Part shown: positions 55,701-64,000 of the stretch, piece by piece
Layout of the letters: every line of letters begins with the position of its first letter
Numbering within the stretch: position 1 is the first letter of the stretch
DNA from: an uncultured Allomuricauda sp.
GTDB lineage: Bacteria > Bacteroidota > Bacteroidia > Flavobacteriales > Flavobacteriaceae
DNA length: 64,000 bases
Reading direction: 5' to 3'
Assembly (NCBI RefSeq): GCF_947499695.1
Contig: NZ_CANMPQ010000002.1
Location: forward strand, 1 to 64,000
Notes under the pieces: model-generated
Told to the model about the DNA's origin: nothing
Seen by the model: the letters and a program-made list of their open reading frames with translations, nothing else
Databases searched by the model: none
Program-made: the position numbers and the translations under genes

Positions 55701-56123
55701 ATGTTTTCAAAATCTAACTTATTGGCCACCTTAGGTGCATTCGTAACAATGTTCCTTCTTGGGTACGGCATTTGGGAATTTTTGCTTGCCGATTTTTTTG
55801 CCGAGCATACGCTTAAGAATTTTTTGAATGAAAATATGAATATGGGGCTGATAGCAGCTTCCAATGTAATCATGGCTTTTGTACTTAGTTCTGTCTATAG
55901 TAAATGGGCCAGAGGCCATCATAGTGCTAAAGAAGGTCTCAAGTTTGGAGTATGGATTGGAGTCTTTATGGGATTTGGAATGGGATTGTTGAATCACGCC
56001 GTAATGGGAATGATGGACATGACCGGTACCTTGGTCAACAGCATTGTTGAAGTTGTTTTCTATGGAATTATCGGTGCCGTGATAGGATTGATATATCAAA
56101 AAACAGCTACCAAAGAGGGGTAA
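55701..56123 (+). CDS. Four-helix membrane protein of unknown function
   Basis: 140 residues with helices at LLATLGAFVTMFLLGYGIWE, MGLIAASNVIMAFVLSSVYS, FGVWIGVFMGFGMGLLNHAV and SIVEVVFYGIIGAVIGLIYQ. Histidines in GHHSAKEG and NHAVMGMMDM may matter but no family is recognised. It has its own -7 box and a strong terminator, so it is a single-gene unit. Confidence 0.8.
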   Translation: MFSKSNLLATLGAFVTMFLLGYGIWEFLLADFFAEHTLKNFLNENMNMGLIAASNVIMAFVLSSVYSKWARGHHSAKEGLKFGVWIGVFMGFGMGLLNHAVMGMMDMTGTLVNSIVEVVFYGIIGAVIGLIYQKTATKEG

Positions 56124-56149
56124 ATTAAACTAACCGACCCTAAACCATT

Positions 56150-56178
56150 GGTGGACCGCTTTGCGGTCCACCTTTTTT
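56150..56178 (+). terminator. Rho-independent terminator of the small membrane protein gene
   Basis: A 10-bp GC-rich stem (GGTGGACCGC and its complement) with a TTT loop is followed by six T residues. It begins 27 bp after the stop and runs up against the stop of the convergent GH13 gene. No T run is present on the other strand, so it serves the plus-strand gene. Confidence 0.93.
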
Positions 56179-58048
56179 ATTCCAGAATTCTAAAAATAAA
56201 TGATTCAAGGGGTTGCAGTTCCAATACCATACTTCCCTGTCCATCATTAATCTTTAAAGTTCCCCTATATTCTTTGTACAGTTCTTCTTCTAAAGTATAA
56301 CTACCTCCCTGGAGCTTCCATTCTCTAATGATGTTATTAGGAATTTTCAAATCAAAAGTATAGGAGTTTGTTTTGTCAAAATTGGAGATAACAACCAACT
56401 TTTCATTTTCCGACCAACGAACAAAAGACAATACTCTATGATCATAGTTAGCGGTATTTTCCTTGTTGAAAAAGTGAATTTCTTGATACCTCCCCATTAA
56501 GGCTTCACTGTTGATAGTAAAATTTAAAAGCCGCTTATAAAAATCTCTGAGCTTTTTCTCATCTTCTGAAAGTTGTCCTCCATCAAATTTTTTGTTGTTC
56601 ATCCAACGTTGATGGTGAGGTACTCCAATATAATCGAAGATGGATGTGCGCGTTGGTTTGCCAAATCCCGCATCCTCTGCCCCTGGCTCACCGACTTCCT
56701 GACCAAAATATATCATTGTGGGTGAGGTACTAATCGTAGCCGAAACCACCATGGCCGGTTTTGCCAATTCTGGATTGCCCACAAAATCGGTACTAGCTAT
56801 ACGTTGTTCATCATGATTTTCTAGAAAGTGCAACATGTGATGCTCAATATCGGCCATCCCTTTTTGCACTACCGGAATATGGTCTGTCCAACCATAACCT
56901 TTCATAATATGTTTAATGCTATCATACAGCTCAACTTTATCATAGAGGTAATCCATTTTTCCCTTATGAATATAATCCCGATAAAGGTTTGGGTTGTATA
57001 CTTCAGCCAACAAAAAGGTTTCTGGGTTTTTCATTTTGATGTTGGAATTGAGATAGCTCCAAAATTCGACAGGAACCATTTCGGCCATATCAAATCGAAA
57101 ACCATCTACTCCAAAATCCAACCAATACAAAGCAATATCTTTAAACTTGGTCCAGGAATCGGGAACGGTCTTTTCTTCCCAAAACGAGAAATGCGCTTTA
57201 TAATCTTCCTTATCAAAACCTTCAGGCAAGAGGTCAAAATCTTTGGTGCCATCCGGTCTTACCCCGTAGTTTACTTTTACAGTTTCGTACCAATCGTTAA
57301 AATGGGGTTGAGCCAGTCTGGAACCGTTCCCGGTCCATTTTGCAGGAACTTCATTAAACTTTCCGTTGGAAATTTTATGCTCTTCACCTCCCAAAGGGAC
57401 ATACTCGTTTTGCCATTCAGGTACTTCGAATTCTGAATTAGGGATGTAGTAGAAATTATTGTTGACATCATACTCAACCGAATTATTGTCATTGGCCCCA
57501 AAGTCGGATACTCCTTCAGGATTGGTCAATCCATGATAGTTACGCGCTACATGATTTGGAACAATATCAATCACAACCTTCATTCCCGCAGCATGCGTTC
57601 TGTTGATCAAAGCCTTGAATTCTTCCAATCGATTGGAAGGATCGAGTGCCAAATCAGGGTTTACATTGTAATAATCCTTTACGGCGTACGGTGAACCAGC
57701 ACGTCCTTTTACCACATCAGGATCGTCATTGGAAATACCATGTGCTGTATAATCATTGATTAGGGCATGATGGGGAACTCCCGTGTACCAAACATGGGTT
57801 ACTCCCAAATCCTTTATTTCTTGTAAAGCTTTTTCGTTGAAATCGGCAAATTTGCCAACACCATTATCTTCAATTGTCCCCCATGGCTTATTGGTGGTGT
57901 TGGTGTTTCCGAAAAGTCTGGTAAAAACCTGATAAACAACGGTCTTCTTTTTCATTGTGTATACTTCTGGTTTTTTATCGGTTTTATGTTGACATGACAA
58001 TACCACTCCAAGTACTAAACAACTTATACTAAGGAGGATTCTTTTCAT
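56177..58048 (-). CDS. GH13 alpha-amylase family enzyme, lipoprotein
   Basis: 623 residues, lipobox VVLSC near residue 19. The GH13 regions are visible: VVIDIVPNHVARNY, DGFRFDMAEMVPV with nucleophile Asp320, FLLAEVYNPNLY with acid Glu349 and HFLENHDEQRIAS with Asp413, followed by a C-terminal beta domain. The N-terminal VVYQVFTRLFGNTNT is typical of the flavobacterial maltose-locus enzyme. It would cleave alpha-1,4-glucans to maltose or similar in the periplasm or on the cell surface. Its start overlaps the GH65 stop (ATGA). Confidence 0.93.
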   Translation of the reverse strand: MKRILLSISCLVLGVVLSCQHKTDKKPEVYTMKKKTVVYQVFTRLFGNTNTTNKPWGTIEDNGVGKFADFNEKALQEIKDLGVTHVWYTGVPHHALINDYTAHGISNDDPDVVKGRAGSPYAVKDYYNVNPDLALDPSNRLEEFKALINRTHAAGMKVVIDIVPNHVARNYHGLTNPEGVSDFGANDNNSVEYDVNNNFYYIPNSEFEVPEWQNEYVPLGGEEHKISNGKFNEVPAKWTGNGSRLAQPHFNDWYETVKVNYGVRPDGTKDFDLLPEGFDKEDYKAHFSFWEEKTVPDSWTKFKDIALYWLDFGVDGFRFDMAEMVPVEFWSYLNSNIKMKNPETFLLAEVYNPNLYRDYIHKGKMDYLYDKVELYDSIKHIMKGYGWTDHIPVVQKGMADIEHHMLHFLENHDEQRIASTDFVGNPELAKPAMVVSATISTSPTMIYFGQEVGEPGAEDAGFGKPTRTSIFDYIGVPHHQRWMNNKKFDGGQLSEDEKKLRDFYKRLLNFTINSEALMGRYQEIHFFNKENTANYDHRVLSFVRWSENEKLVVISNFDKTNSYTFDLKIPNNIIREWKLQGGSYTLEEELYKEYRGTLKINDGQGSMVLELQPLESFIFRILE

Positions 58049-60348
58049 GCTTTGCTAATTTTTCCGGGAATTAAGGTTATTGGCTTATTGTTCACCAGAA
58101 TTATGAGTTCTTTATCCCCAGAAATTTCAAAATTCACTTCTTGGCCTGAAACAGTTATCGTAACAATCTGATTTCTAAAATTGACTTTAAAGGAATAGGA
58201 TTCCCACTGTTTTGGTATTTGGGGTGTAAAGCAAAGTTGGTCGTTTTGGATACGCATTCCGCCAAATCCTTCCACAATGCTCATCCAAGTACCTGCCATG
58301 GATGTAATATGCAGGCCTTCTTCCACTTCCTTGTTGTAATCATCAAGATCTAATCGGGATGTTCTCAAATAAAATGTATAGGCCTGATCCATTCTTCCCA
58401 ATTTAGCTGCTTGTATACTATGTACACACGGCGAAAGTGAAGATTCATGAACTGTAAACGGTTCATAAAAGTCGAAGTGTTTTTCTAGTTCTTCAATAGT
58501 GAAGTCACTTTCAAAGAAATAAAATCCTTGAAGCACATCGGCTTGTTTTATATAGGGGGAACGCAAAATTCTGTCCCAACTCCATTTTTGATTTATAGGT
58601 CGTTCTGATTTATCAAGATCATTGACTTTGATTAATTCTTTATCCAAAAATCCATCTTGCTGAAGATAAACTCCTTGTTTTTCAGCATACGGAAAATACA
58701 TATTGTTCGCAACATTTGACCAATCTCTTGTTTCGGTCTCGGTCAATCTTGTTTTGGATATAATCCGCTCATAATCCGAAGTATAGTCTGACTTCACCGT
58801 ATTTAATTGCTCCAAGGCATACTCAAGACACCACTTCGCCAAATAATTTGTATACCAGTTATTGTTGATATTGTTTTCGTACTCATTCGGTCCTGTTACA
58901 CCAAGCATAACATACTTATTCTTATCCTCCGAAAAGTTTACTCTTTGATGCCAGAATCTTGCTATACCAATCAGCACCTCCAGTCCCATTTTTGGGATAA
59001 AGCTATAATCTCCTGTGAACCTGTGATAATTATAAATTGCAAATGCGATCGCGCCGTTCCGATGGATTTCCTGAAAAGTGATTTCCCATTCGTTATGACA
59101 TTCTTCTCCATTCATAGTAACCATAGGATACAATGCCGCCCCATTTGAAAAGCCAAGTTTCTCAGCATTTTCAATAGCTTTTTCTAAATGATTGTAACGG
59201 TATTCTAAAAGACTCCAAGCTACCTCTTGGTTTTTTGTAGCCATGTAAAAAGGTAAACAGTACGCCTCTGTATCCCAGTAGGTACTACCTCCATATTTTT
59301 CTCCCGTAAATCCTTTTGGTCCGATATTCAATCGAGAATCCTTTCCTAAGTAGGTCTGGTTGAGTTGAAAAATATTGAATCTAATGCCTTGTTGTGCTTT
59401 CGTATCACCTTTTATGTTGATATCGCTCATCTCCCATATTTTGGACCAAGCATCTTTTTGTTTTTGGAGCAAGCCGTCAAATCCAATATCGGTTGCTTGC
59501 TGCAGTACTTCTTTAGCCGCATTGACCAATTCGGATTCTTTATGATTTCTTGAAACTGTGTAGCCCCCAAATTTAACAAGCGAAATTTTAGAGCCTTTGG
59601 TAATCTGCTCTTCAAAATCCAACGAAACATAAGTTTCTTCTTGTTTTCCCAATTTTGGATTCAAAGCGTTGCCCAAATATTGCGCATCTACCTGCATATA
59701 GGTACAGGTCGCAAAATTGGTCTTCATTGTATGCGCTTCTAAAAAGGCACGATTTCCTTCATATTGAATTCCGGTGGTATTCCAGAATTTGTCATCCCAA
59801 TTGGTGTCTTCATTAGTAATACCACTATCTAAATATGGCACTAACTTCACCTTTGTATCGGTGTTTAACAACTCCAATTCCATTTTAATAGCGCCGATTT
59901 CATCTAAATCCAAGCTTAAAAATCTAGTGATATTGACAGACACTTCGATTTCATTTGGCAAGGTGGCCTCGAAACTTCTTTGGTACCACCCTTCTTTCAT
60001 ATTTAGCTCACGTCGAAATTTTGAGACCTTGGTACAAGTGTTCAGATCCAATGGTTCGCCATCAATATATACATCAATACCAATCCAATTGGGTGCATTC
60101 AATACTTTAGCGAAATACTCGGGGTAGCCATTTTTCCACCACCCTACTCTGGTCTTATCTGGATAATACACTCCTGCGATATAGCTTCCTTGAAATGTTT
60201 CTCCGGAATAGTGTTCTTCAAAATTGGCCCGTTGCCCCATAGCTCCGTTACCTATACTGAAAAGACTTTCGGAGGATTTGACTGTTTCTGGGTCAAAACT
60301 ATCTTCGATAATGGACCACGGGTCCACCTTAATATAATCCTGGTTCAT
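58045..60348 (-). CDS. GH65 phosphorylase, probable maltose phosphorylase
   Basis: 767 residues, cytoplasmic. Family segments are PETVKSSESLFSIGNGAMGQ, KYGGSTYWDTEAYCLPFYMA, EECHNEWEITFQEIHRNG with Glu420 and Glu422 (the HNEWE segment carrying the general acid), and WDRILRSPYIKQADVLQGFY. The ECHNEWEITFQEIHRNG form is typical of maltose phosphorylases, which convert maltose and phosphate to glucose and beta-glucose 1-phosphate. A beta-phosphoglucomutase usually follows in such loci but none is in the window. LacI lies 59 bp upstream. Confidence 0.93.
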   Translation of the reverse strand: MNQDYIKVDPWSIIEDSFDPETVKSSESLFSIGNGAMGQRANFEEHYSGETFQGSYIAGVYYPDKTRVGWWKNGYPEYFAKVLNAPNWIGIDVYIDGEPLDLNTCTKVSKFRRELNMKEGWYQRSFEATLPNEIEVSVNITRFLSLDLDEIGAIKMELELLNTDTKVKLVPYLDSGITNEDTNWDDKFWNTTGIQYEGNRAFLEAHTMKTNFATCTYMQVDAQYLGNALNPKLGKQEETYVSLDFEEQITKGSKISLVKFGGYTVSRNHKESELVNAAKEVLQQATDIGFDGLLQKQKDAWSKIWEMSDINIKGDTKAQQGIRFNIFQLNQTYLGKDSRLNIGPKGFTGEKYGGSTYWDTEAYCLPFYMATKNQEVAWSLLEYRYNHLEKAIENAEKLGFSNGAALYPMVTMNGEECHNEWEITFQEIHRNGAIAFAIYNYHRFTGDYSFIPKMGLEVLIGIARFWHQRVNFSEDKNKYVMLGVTGPNEYENNINNNWYTNYLAKWCLEYALEQLNTVKSDYTSDYERIISKTRLTETETRDWSNVANNMYFPYAEKQGVYLQQDGFLDKELIKVNDLDKSERPINQKWSWDRILRSPYIKQADVLQGFYFFESDFTIEELEKHFDFYEPFTVHESSLSPCVHSIQAAKLGRMDQAYTFYLRTSRLDLDDYNKEVEEGLHITSMAGTWMSIVEGFGGMRIQNDQLCFTPQIPKQWESYSFKVNFRNQIVTITVSGQEVNFEISGDKELIILVNNKPITLIPGKISKA

Positions 60349-60407
60349 TAGTTAGTTATAATGAGTATACTTAAACAAATGTGTTCGCCTTTTTAAAGAC
60401 TATAAAA

Positions 60408-61430
60408 TTAATTGATTGTGGAGTTCCTAATTACTAGAGTGGGCTCCAAAATTTTGGTTTGGAAGGATTCTTCTTCTTTTTCACTTTCTACCTTATCTAT
60501 GAGCATCTGGGCAGCAATCTCTCCCATTTTTTCACCATGTTGAGCAACAACAGTCAGACTTGGGTTGGCGTATTTTGAGAGTTTGCCATCGGTAAATCCG
60601 ATGAACGATATATCATTTGGAATATTAAGCCCTTTTTCCTGCACCAATCGCATACTGTAAACTGTAAAAATTTCATTTACGCAGAGCACGGCATCAACTT
60701 CATTGGAGTCAAAAAATTCCTGAATACGTTCTTCGTCCACTATTCCCATAGTCGATAATTTAAGTATCCTAGACTCATTGATCTCTATGTCACTCTCTTC
60801 GAATGCTTTGCGATAGCCCTCTGTTCTTGCCTTACTAACACTTAGGTAATCGTCAGTCGTTATCAAGGCGATTTTTCTTCTTCCTTGGTCTATCAATTTT
60901 TTGGTAGCCATGTATGCCCCAAACTGGTCGTCAATAACAACCTTATCACAATCTATTTCATTGGTGATTCGGTCGAACAATACCACAGGGATTCCCTGTT
61001 CCGTTACTTCCTTAAGATGGTTATAGTCTCCCTTTTGTTGAGTTTCAGAGGAAAGTGACATAATAAACCCATCAATACTTCCATTTGCCAGCATTTCCAT
61101 ATTAATCACCTCTTTATCAAAGGACTCTTCTGAGAGGCATACTATGACATTATACCCATGGGCATTAGCGTATTTCTCAATTCCACGGATTACAGTAGTG
61201 AAAAAATGATGAACAATGGCCGGAATTACCACCCCAATATTCTTGGTTCTCTTATTTTTAAGGCTAATAGCAATGTTATTGGGCTTGTAATTGTACAGCT
61301 TTGCAAAAGCCTGCACTTTTTCTTTGGTATCCCTACTTATTTCCTCACTATTTTTTAGAGCCTTCGAAACCGTGGAAATCGAAACTTCCAATTCTCTCGC
61401 AATATCTTTTAAAGTAATTTTTGCTTTCAA
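60408..61430 (-). CDS. LacI-family transcriptional regulator of the maltose locus
   Basis: 340 residues. N-terminal LacI helix-turn-helix (ITLKDIARELEVSISTVSKA) and hinge (LKNKRTKNIGVVIPAI), then a periplasmic-binding-protein-like sensor domain (VVLFDRITNEIDCDKVVIDD, DISFIGFTDGKLSKYANPSL). It lies between the GH65-GH13 genes and the divergent susC, and a LacI-type palindrome is located in the divergent region. Control of both arms is inferred; activation and repression both occur in the family. Confidence 0.95.
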   Translation of the reverse strand: MKAKITLKDIARELEVSISTVSKALKNSEEISRDTKEKVQAFAKLYNYKPNNIAISLKNKRTKNIGVVIPAIVHHFFTTVIRGIEKYANAHGYNVIVCLSEESFDKEVINMEMLANGSIDGFIMSLSSETQQKGDYNHLKEVTEQGIPVVLFDRITNEIDCDKVVIDDQFGAYMATKKLIDQGRRKIALITTDDYLSVSKARTEGYRKAFEESDIEINESRILKLSTMGIVDEERIQEFFDSNEVDAVLCVNEIFTVYSMRLVQEKGLNIPNDISFIGFTDGKLSKYANPSLTVVAQHGEKMGEIAAQMLIDKVESEKEEESFQTKILEPTLVIRNSTIN

Positions 61431-61642
61431 TAGTGCTTCGCGTTTTGACTGTACAATTTAGTGCTAAAATTTGAATTAACTTATTTCATTTTGCAACAAT
61501 ACATCTTTGATTTGGAGTTTTAACAAAAGGTTAAAAAATTGAAACTAAATCCTTTCCAACCGTTAAACCGTCGAAATAAATAAAAATGGTATATTAGCCC
61601 AAAAATTACATTTTTCCTTTTTTTTCTATACCACGGTTGTGA

Positions 61643-61670
61643 TTTGTACAAAAAAAATCTTTAAATTTTG
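61643..61670 (+). promoter_or_regulatory. Weak promoter candidate for the second susC
   Basis: TTTG (61643-61646) and TAAATTTTG (61662-61670, one base more than TAnnTTTG) have roughly the spacing of Bacteroidota vegetative promoters. It would place the operator at 61702-61717 just downstream of the start of transcription. Low confidence. Confidence 0.3.
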
Positions 61671-61701
61671 TCAAACTTTCATGACACACAAAGTTATTAA
61701 C

Positions 61702-61717
61702 ACGAAACCGTTTTCGT
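61702..61717. promoter_or_regulatory. LacI-type operator candidate
   Basis: ACGAAACCGTTTTCGT is a 16-bp palindrome with one mismatched pair and the central CG typical of LacI/GalR operators. It lies 95 bp upstream of the susC start and 272 bp from the lacI start in the divergent region. Confidence 0.65.
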
Positions 61718-61811
61718 TCAATACTAATCAAACACTAAGATTTCGAATACTACTTTTTTTACATATGTTTAACACTTGAATTAAAATTAACTAAACTTAA
61801 ATTAATTATTT

Positions 61812-64000
61812 ATGAAGATTACGCTACTAAAAAGCCTGATGTTGCTTGGGGCATTCTTATGCTTCAATGCGGCCAAGGCACAGACGGTATCAGGTACTGT
61901 TTCTGATGCTAATGGTCCACTACCAGGAGCTAGTGTCTTGGTAAAAGGTACGACAAACGGTACCCAATCGGATTTTGATGGTAATTACACACTGAACGAC
62001 GTTGATAATGGTTCAGTTTTGGTTTTCAGTTATATTGGTTTCAGCACTCAAGAAATCTCTTATAACGGGCAGGCCTCCATCAATGTTACCCTTCAAGAAG
62101 ATGCGCAAGCATTGGATGAAGTGGTCATTATTGGTTACGGTACAACAACGGTAAAGGATGCAACAGGTTCGGTAACGTCTGTGTCGTCTGATGATTTTAA
62201 CGGTGGGGTAATTTCCTCTCCAGAACAATTGATCCAAGGTAAAACTGCTGGTGTCAACATCGCTCAAACAAGTGGTGAGCCTGGTGCTGGTATACAGGTA
62301 AACATTAGGGGTGCCAACTCGGTACGTGCCAACAACAATCCATTATTTGTTGTTGATGGTATTCCATTGTTTGGTCAAAACACGGATGCACAAGGTACTT
62401 CGGGTGGAGGACTTGATGATAACAGTGCGGTGGGTAACCCACTTAACTTCCTTAACCCTAATGACATCGAGAGTATCAGTATTTTGAAAGATGCATCTGC
62501 GACAGCCATTTACGGTTCTAGAGGTGCGAACGGTGTTGTAATCATTACAACCAAAAGTGGAAAAGCTGGTGCCGGTGGAACTCTTGAGTTCAGCACTAAC
62601 TTGAGTATTTCCACTCCGGTAAGAGAATACGATCTATTGGACAGAGAAGGTTTCCTAGGCGCTATTGTGGCTAACGGAGGAACCGCTGCTGGTGTAGATT
62701 TTGGAGGTAATACAAACTGGCAAGATGCTATTTTGAGAACTTCGGTATCCAATTCTAGTAACCTTGCTTATTCTCACAACTACGGTTCTGGAAATGTTAG
62801 AGCTACTTTCGGGTACCAAGATCAATTTGGTGTTGTAGAGAAATCTGAATTCGAGAGAATTTCAGGAAGATTAAATTGGAATCATAGGTTTTTGGATGAC
62901 AAATTGAAAGTTTCAGTCCAATCAACGATTTCAAGAACCAACAGGGAACAACCTCCATTGCAAGGTAATGCAGGATTTAGAGGTGACATCTTGGGTGCTG
63001 CTTATTCTGCTAACCCAACAATTCCAAATGATCCAACTGTAGATCCAGGTGGTGGTTTAACAAACCCAGCCAACTATCTTCAAAATACGCAGAACATTAC
63101 AAATACCAACAGACTTTTATTGAACGGATCCGTGGAGTATGATTTTACTCCAGAGCTAACCGGTAAAGTGAACCTTGGTTATGATGTTTCTGATAGTGAA
63201 AACGTTTCTGTGCTATCTAGCGACATTTTTAATGTCAACGGAATTTCGGGAATAGGTGCTGGAACATTCAACAGCCTTGAACGAGAAAACCAACTTTTGG
63301 AAGCCACGTTGAACTATAAAAAGGAATTTGATAACTCTAATCTTGATGTAATCGTTGGTTACGCCTACCAAGAATTTAGAAACTTTGGATTTAACTCAGC
63401 GGCTAGAGGTTTTGGTAGAACAGACCTTGACCTTATGGGAGCTGATATAATGCAGACTGTGAGTGATGCAAATGCAAGTATTGATGGTTCATTCCAACAA
63501 TTCTACTATGCACCAAACAGACCGGATTTGACAATTAACCGTCTTTTCCCGTCATCTGCGACTGATAATGTTGGATTCCAATTCAACAGAGGAGTTCAAT
63601 CTTTAGTGTTTGATAATTTTGACAACACTGATGAGTTACAATCTTTCTTTGGAAGGATTAATTACTCAATAAGTGGCAAGTATCTTTTTACCGCCACAAT
63701 GAGAGCTGATGGTTCTTCAAGATTTGGTCCTGAAAATCAATATGGATACTTCCCTTCAGGTGCTTTTGCTTGGCAATTGGGTGAAGAGGATTTTGTAGGT
63801 GATTCTTTTTCTACGTTGAAACTAAGATTAAGTGCCGGTATTACCGGTAACCAAGACGGACTTGGATATGGGCAGTTTGTTGCTAGACAACGTTTTGCGC
63901 TTCTAAATTTAGCATCAATCCAAAACAATGGAGATCTTAACCCGAATGGTTTGTCCATTGTAGCAACGGATCAGCCTGACTTAAGATGGGAAGAAACTAT
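61812..64000 (+). CDS. SusC/RagA-family TonB-linked outer-membrane transporter, partial
   Basis: The ATG at 61812 opens a frame that runs off the right edge (729 full codons, no stop). Signal peptide (LLGAFLCFNAAKAQ), carboxypeptidase-D-like domain (TVSGTVSDANGPLPGASVLV, SDFDGNYTLNDVDNG), then plug (EVVIIGYGTTTVKDATGSVT, NNPLFVVDGIPL, ISILKDASATAIYGSRGANG with VVIITTKSGKAG) and the start of the barrel. By position it is the importer for maltodextrins controlled by the adjacent LacI regulator; a SusD should follow outside the window. It is clearly distinct from the SusC at 28575. Confidence 0.95.
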   Translation, partial: MKITLLKSLMLLGAFLCFNAAKAQTVSGTVSDANGPLPGASVLVKGTTNGTQSDFDGNYTLNDVDNGSVLVFSYIGFSTQEISYNGQASINVTLQEDAQALDEVVIIGYGTTTVKDATGSVTSVSSDDFNGGVISSPEQLIQGKTAGVNIAQTSGEPGAGIQVNIRGANSVRANNNPLFVVDGIPLFGQNTDAQGTSGGGLDDNSAVGNPLNFLNPNDIESISILKDASATAIYGSRGANGVVIITTKSGKAGAGGTLEFSTNLSISTPVREYDLLDREGFLGAIVANGGTAAGVDFGGNTNWQDAILRTSVSNSSNLAYSHNYGSGNVRATFGYQDQFGVVEKSEFERISGRLNWNHRFLDDKLKVSVQSTISRTNREQPPLQGNAGFRGDILGAAYSANPTIPNDPTVDPGGGLTNPANYLQNTQNITNTNRLLLNGSVEYDFTPELTGKVNLGYDVSDSENVSVLSSDIFNVNGISGIGAGTFNSLERENQLLEATLNYKKEFDNSNLDVIVGYAYQEFRNFGFNSAARGFGRTDLDLMGADIMQTVSDANASIDGSFQQFYYAPNRPDLTINRLFPSSATDNVGFQFNRGVQSLVFDNFDNTDELQSFFGRINYSISGKYLFTATMRADGSSRFGPENQYGYFPSGAFAWQLGEEDFVGDSFSTLKLRLSAGITGNQDGLGYGQFVARQRFALLNLASIQNNGDLNPNGLSIVATDQPDLRWEET

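Larger units (their letters stand above)
61431..61811. other. Divergent regulatory region between lacI and the second susC
   Basis: A 381-bp AT-rich non-coding gap. It holds a LacI-type operator candidate at 61702-61717 and a weak -33/-7-like pair (TTTG at 61643-61646, TAAATTTTG at 61662-61670) facing susC. A direct repeat of AACCGT occurs at about 61558-61572. No coding frame was seen. Confidence 0.6.

Noticed and set aside
56828-57436. A 202-codon plus-strand frame opposite the GH13 gene
   Set aside because: It is the antisense of conserved GH13 catalytic motifs, has no recognisable domain and no leader.
1-64000. tRNA, rRNA, insertion sequence, integrase or toxin-antitoxin genes
   Set aside because: None was recognised in reading the gaps and frames; intergenic regions are short and AT-rich.

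Overview
The window reads as chromosomal DNA of a marine-type member of the Flavobacteriaceae (Bacteroidota). This is inferred from paired SusC/SusD genes, lipoproteins with short hydrophobic leaders, several starts without a Shine-Dalgarno sequence, a TAnnTTTG-type -7 box, a mevalonate pathway, and DUF5723/OmpA and DUF8202-like surface proteins. No tRNA, rRNA, CRISPR array, insertion sequence or phage gene was seen. Both ends cut through genes: a surface adhesin on the left (minus strand) and a second SusC on the right (plus strand).

Layout. 1-4961 (minus): the N-terminal 829 codons of a secreted repeat adhesin, then an OmpA-family outer-membrane protein. 5203-12982 (minus): a tight five-gene operon of exported proteins (DUF1549/DUF1553 with haem c motif, Tat-exported DUF1501, Tat-exported NHL propeller, lipoprotein, and a DUF2231-cytochrome c-LRR fusion). 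This is the least understood part of the window. 13139-14937 (minus): a LytS-type histidine kinase and LytTR regulator. 15161-39072 (plus): a large alpha-mannoside/N-glycan utilization locus with four GH92 mannosidases, an SSS symporter, a GH130 mannoside phosphorylase, a CBM9-like protein, SusC/SusD, a 1114-residue FG-GAP/ASPIC lipoprotein, a FucP-type sugar porter and a ROK sugar kinase. 39287-42517 (plus): AraC regulator followed by five small proteins (two NTF2-like, cupin, MoaF-like, membrane). 42729-46055: GAF-LuxR regulator, VOC protein, pseudouridine synthase, two small membrane proteins. 46098-50060 (minus): diphosphomevalonate decarboxylase, mevalonate kinase, UbiA prenyltransferase and nitrilase. 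50155-51176: TspO and a DUF1697 protein. 51248-55513: glycerol kinase and facilitator, facing a BaiN-type flavoprotein and a glycerophosphodiesterase. 55701-56123: small membrane protein. 56177-64000: a maltose/starch locus with GH13, GH65 maltose phosphorylase, LacI regulator and a divergent SusC.

How the genes work together. In the mannoside locus SusC/SusD would import the glycan, exported GH92 enzymes would trim alpha-mannose, cytoplasmic GH130 would phosphorolyse the remaining beta-mannoside, and the SSS and MFS porters plus the ROK kinase would handle free sugar. In the right-hand locus the lipoprotein GH13 enzyme would make maltose or short maltodextrins and GH65 would phosphorolyse maltose, under a LacI repressor with a candidate operator at 61702-61717. 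GlpK, GlpF and the glycerophosphodiesterase form a glycerol/glycerophosphodiester group. All functions are inferred from sequence motifs read by eye; no database search was possible.
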